A stretch of 64,000 bases of DNA from Methylomonas sp. MK1. Its GTDB lineage: Bacteria > Pseudomonadota > Gammaproteobacteria > Methylococcales > Methylomonadaceae. This document shows, one piece after another, positions 61,529-64,000 of this stretch (positions are counted from its first letter, which is position 1; the number at the start of each line of letters is the position of its first letter). Location: NCBI RefSeq assembly GCF_000365425.1, contig NZ_AQOV01000001.1, forward strand, positions 1,612,001 to 1,676,000, read 5' to 3'. The position numbers and the translations under genes were made by a program. The notes below the pieces were generated by a model. The model was not told the DNA's origin. It saw only the letters and a list, made by a program, of their open reading frames with translations, and made no database searches.

Positions 61529-62655
61529 GGAAACACCGCGCTCCATTGAAACATCACTTGCCCGAAATGATCGTGGCGCAAATGATCGCGCGAGGCTTCA
61601 AGCTTTAAGGCATTCGTGTGGTTGAGTTTGTAGCGTATGCCACCGAGAAACCTGTCTTCGACATATTTGGGAAACATCGCCAGGTAGGGATCGTCCTTGC
61701 CGCCAAAAGTGCCTTCGACGCGCCCGACCAAAGTCCAGGCCGGATTGAGGTCCCATTCGACTTGCCCGTAAGCGCTGAGAAAATCGTCGTGGGTTTTGCC
61801 GCCCAACGGACTCTCCAAGGTGTTGTTAACGTAGACAATTTCACTTAATAGTCTTACCGATTGAATTTGCTTGTTGGCATAGGCACTGGTAACAAATTGA
61901 TTAACGTTTTTAACGGCCAGTTCGTCGGAATGAATTTGGTTATAAGCCCCGGAAATACCAAATTCGTCGACACCGAAGCTGATAGGTTGATAGCCCAGCC
62001 GAAATGACACACCAGGCCGACGTGATCCGCCCGGCTCGATCAAATTGAAGGCTTCCAAGCCTTTATTGATTTGCGGGCCCGCGCCAGCGCCAACCGTGTA
62101 ATACAGACCGCCCTCGCCCAGATCGTGGACGCCTTCCCATAAAAATCCGGTCAAATGGTTGGGTATCACGCCGCCAGCCGTTTCGAATGCCATGATACCG
62201 GGCCGGCTAATGGTGGTTTGCAGAAATGCGCCATGGTGAAATTGCATGTTCCAATAACCGATGGGATTATGGAAGCGGCCCAGCCAAAGAGTAGCTTCGT
62301 CGCCGACATGCATGCCTAATTGGAATCTTTCCAGATTATGGGTTTTGGTGCTGACCAGCCATTCGCCGAGAAACCGAAAGCGCTGATAGTCGGTGGTGTA
62401 AAACACGTTAATTTCGGGGATAACGTCGCTATTACTGAGCTTTTTTTGAGGCTCTTGATCGAAACGCACGATACCGGTCAAGGCCGGAAACAATAATAAG
62501 TCACCCGGTAGCCCGGTGGCGCCATGGCTGGACATATGTCCCATATGGCCCGCGGCAACAGCTGTGACAGGCACTAGGGTGGCGAGTGCGCAGACACAAG
62601 AAACGATAGCGCCGTTTAGCGTTTTGAGTATGGACGGATAGTATCGTTGCCGCAT
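61525..62655 (-). CDS. Outer-membrane beta-barrel protein
   Basis: A 376-residue secreted protein predicted to be an outer-membrane barrel. After a signal peptide ending VTAVAAG comes a His/Met-rich segment HMGHMSSHGA, which might bind a metal. Alternating beta strands with many aromatic residues follow (FRFLGEWLVSTKTHNLERFQLGMHVGDEATLWLGRFHNPIGYWN), ending in a terminal Pro rather than the usual Phe. It is not a classical porin; a receptor or channel is likely. It starts the operon that continues with the binding protein, kinase and regulator. Start at 62655 is chosen for the signal peptide. Confidence 0.8.
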   Translation of the reverse strand: MRQRYYPSILKTLNGAIVSCVCALATLVPVTAVAAGHMGHMSSHGATGLPGDLLLFPALTGIVRFDQEPQKKLSNSDVIPEINVFYTTDYQRFRFLGEWLVSTKTHNLERFQLGMHVGDEATLWLGRFHNPIGYWNMQFHHGAFLQTTISRPGIMAFETAGGVIPNHLTGFLWEGVHDLGEGGLYYTVGAGAGPQINKGLEAFNLIEPGGSRRPGVSFRLGYQPISFGVDEFGISGAYNQIHSDELAVKNVNQFVTSAYANKQIQSVRLLSEIVYVNNTLESPLGGKTHDDFLSAYGQVEWDLNPAWTLVGRVEGTFGGKDDPYLAMFPKYVEDRFLGGIRYKLNHTNALKLEASRDHLRHDHFGQVMFQWSAVFP

Positions 62656-63392
62656 GCTGACTCTCAAGCATTTCATCGGTAGGACACCTACACTACCTAG
62701 TTAAATGGGAATATCCTCCCGATACGTTTAAAGCGAAATGTATCACATATTTTTGAATGGTTGACGATATTTCGTCAAAACTTAACCTCCGGTAAAACGC
62801 CTGAGCAGCATGACTAAAGACCGGTTGGATTTTCTATTAACCCGGCCCGTAAATTCCTTGGAATCGTCATTCCCGCGACGCCGTTAGACCACGCAGAGAA
62901 TCCCATATAGGCGCGGGGCTCTCGCCAGCGCCGAAGCGGCGATATTTAGGGGCGGAGTCAATAAAACCAGTTCGATGGCGATTTAGCCATCCACCATTTA
63001 CACCCCCGCCGCCTAAAAATCCTCGCTTCGGCGCTGGCGAGATCCCCATACACCCAAAGCTTTATACCGACTTTTAATTGAGCAACAACCTGCAAAAGCC
63101 TCCACCGCCCCTGGATCATCGACTCTTCCGCATACCTTGTACGACATTTCGTAAGCGATACGATATTTAGTGCTGAAATCAACAATTTCTTGTGCATTTT
63201 TTCACTATTTTTCAGAATGATCAGCCCATAAAATAATGCCTAAACAATTACTTAGAATAATTACGGCGCACCCGATTTTCTAGTGGCATTGGTTTTGCGA
63301 TGTGTAGCGTAGCTCTGCAATTACAAAGAGCCGGATACCGAACAAACCCATAGCGCATTATTTTCACACATTCCGATTACGAGGCGATCACC
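62656..63392. repeat. Intergenic region with a large imperfect inverted repeat
   Basis: No gene is supported over 737 bases. Positions 62930-62965 and 63008-63042 form a long imperfect inverted repeat whose first 19 bases (TCTCGCCAGCGCCGAAGCG) are identical, with a nested hairpin GATGGC...GCCATC at about 62974-62991. A CATTCCCGC-type repeat piece lies near 62866. The promoter of the barrel operon presumably lies near 62680-62760. Confidence 0.6.
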
Positions 63393-63581
63393 ATGAAAAC
63401 ATTCCAGCAGATTACTCGTTGCAAAAGGTGCGGCGACTTATTGTCAGCCCATGAAAAATCACATACCGCCCACGAAGACCTCTGTGCATTTTGCGACCAC
63501 ATGCGTAGTGAAGCACTGGAAATGCACCAAGAGATACATGCAAAAAATCGCGTGGCAAAAATTCACTTCAGATTGGTTTAA
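63393..63581 (+). CDS. Small zinc-ribbon-like protein
   Basis: A 62-residue protein with CKRCGDLL at residues 10-17 and CAFCDHM at about 31-37, a CxxC pair spacing that fits a zinc ribbon, surrounded by charged residues and a His-rich helix. A reasonable ribosome-binding site (GAGG) lies before the ATG. I do not recognise the family. It may be a small DNA- or protein-binding regulator; no partner is evident. Confidence 0.65.
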   Translation: MKTFQQITRCKRCGDLLSAHEKSHTAHEDLCAFCDHMRSEALEMHQEIHAKNRVAKIHFRLV

Positions 63582-63806
63582 GCATTGCCTTGCTATAAGG
63601 CTGGCCGCACCACAATAAAAGACTGCCGATAACTATCGTTAAGCTTGGGACCACATTCAACCGGGTCGCGAAATAGCGTCGTTGTTCAACGTCTTTGCCG
63701 GTCGCAGCGAACCGATTGGCGCGAATCCCACAAAATGCGCAGCTGTTTGCGCATCAAAAAGGTCAGCTCGCTAAGTTTTTATAACCCCAACATAAGGAGA
63801 CACACT

Positions 63807-64000
63807 ATGAATTCAGAAGACATCCTGAAAACCTGCGTACGCGAACTGAAGCGTTGCGGCATAAGCTTCGTGCTAATCATTATCGGCGTATTTCTGGCCA
63901 CCCAAAACGCCCCCGCCGCCACCATCCCGAAGCACAAGCAATGCATGGGCAGTATGGATACAATTAACGCGCTTGCCTCACGCCCGCTTAAACCCGGCAC
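63807..64000 (+). CDS. 5' part of an anchored protein, unidentified
   Basis: Starting at ATG 63807, preceded by AAGGAG (63794-63799) eight bases away, the frame runs to the window edge and encodes MNSEDILKTCVREL, then a hydrophobic anchor (ISFVLIIIGVFLA) and a polar tail. The rest lies outside the window, so family and function are unknown. The antisense ORF in this region is not credible. Confidence 0.65.
   Translation, partial: MNSEDILKTCVRELKRCGISFVLIIIGVFLATQNAPAATIPKHKQCMGSMDTINALASRPLKPG

Noticed and set aside
63779..64000. 73-residue ORF on the minus strand at the window end
   Set aside because: The plus-strand frame from 63807 has a strong ribosome-binding site and a membrane anchor and fits better.

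Overview
The window reads as a chromosomal segment of a gammaproteobacterium. The gene content (accB-accC-prmA, gap-pyk, uvrD, mrcB, lolA, an MlaA lipoprotein) is ordinary gammaproteobacterial core. The combination of a VPLPA-type exosortase fused to EpsI, an arsenosugar operon, NAD malic enzyme and large degenerate Rhs tracts fits a Methylococcales methanotroph such as Methylomonas. That taxonomic call is inference: no methane oxidation gene lies here.

Layout. 1-2.2 kb holds the end of an unidentified gene, an MlaA lipoprotein, RNase T and the monothiol glutaredoxin GrxD. 2.2-8.0 kb is one complete rRNA operon on the minus strand (16S, tRNA-Ile, tRNA-Ala, 23S, 5S) with two near-consensus tandem promoters and a 3' terminator. 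8.0-12.7 kb carries the GDP-fucose genes fcl and gmd, an exosortase-EpsI fusion and a two-gene operon of a 58-residue metal-binding protein plus a membrane protein. 12.7-21.8 kb is housekeeping: rlmI, a zinc-ribbon DUF3426 protein, prmA, accC, accB, aroQ, a TlpA-like thioredoxin, a long DsbD with a duplicated N-terminal domain, cutA, fxsA and a small YgaP-like membrane protein. 21.8-27.8 kb has uvrD, pyk, gap and the ribosome-assembly GTPase ylqF. 27.8-31.9 kb has a nuclease/phosphatase-fold protein, a methyltransferase, a cupin protein, a decayed PiT phosphate permease and arsM.

31.9-39.5 kb is an accessory scar. It contains Rhs fragments in both orientations (a roughly 1.4-kb inverted duplication around a Tn3-family transposase remnant), an intact IS1182-family element with a verified 4-bp target duplication, two intact toxin-antitoxin modules and one frameshifted module. 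The scar is bounded by two diverged copies of the 3' end of arsM.

39.7-44.7 kb returns to single genes: a peptide transporter, NAD malic enzyme, a YgjV-like protein, an unknown protein and a DUF1508 protein. 45.2-49.7 kb is a tight arsenosugar operon (DUF3047 protein, ArsS radical SAM enzyme, VTT-flavoprotein fusion, TIGR04282 glycosyltransferase) that should use the product of ArsM. 50-56.6 kb has queG, an SprA-like putative metalloprotease, a PilZ protein, a thioredoxin-CcdA-like membrane protein, mrcB and lolA. 56.6-62.7 kb is a four-gene signalling operon: outer-membrane barrel protein, small periplasmic binding protein, hybrid histidine kinase and sigma-54 response regulator. The last 1.3 kb has a large inverted repeat, a 62-residue zinc-ribbon-like protein and the start of an unidentified anchored protein.
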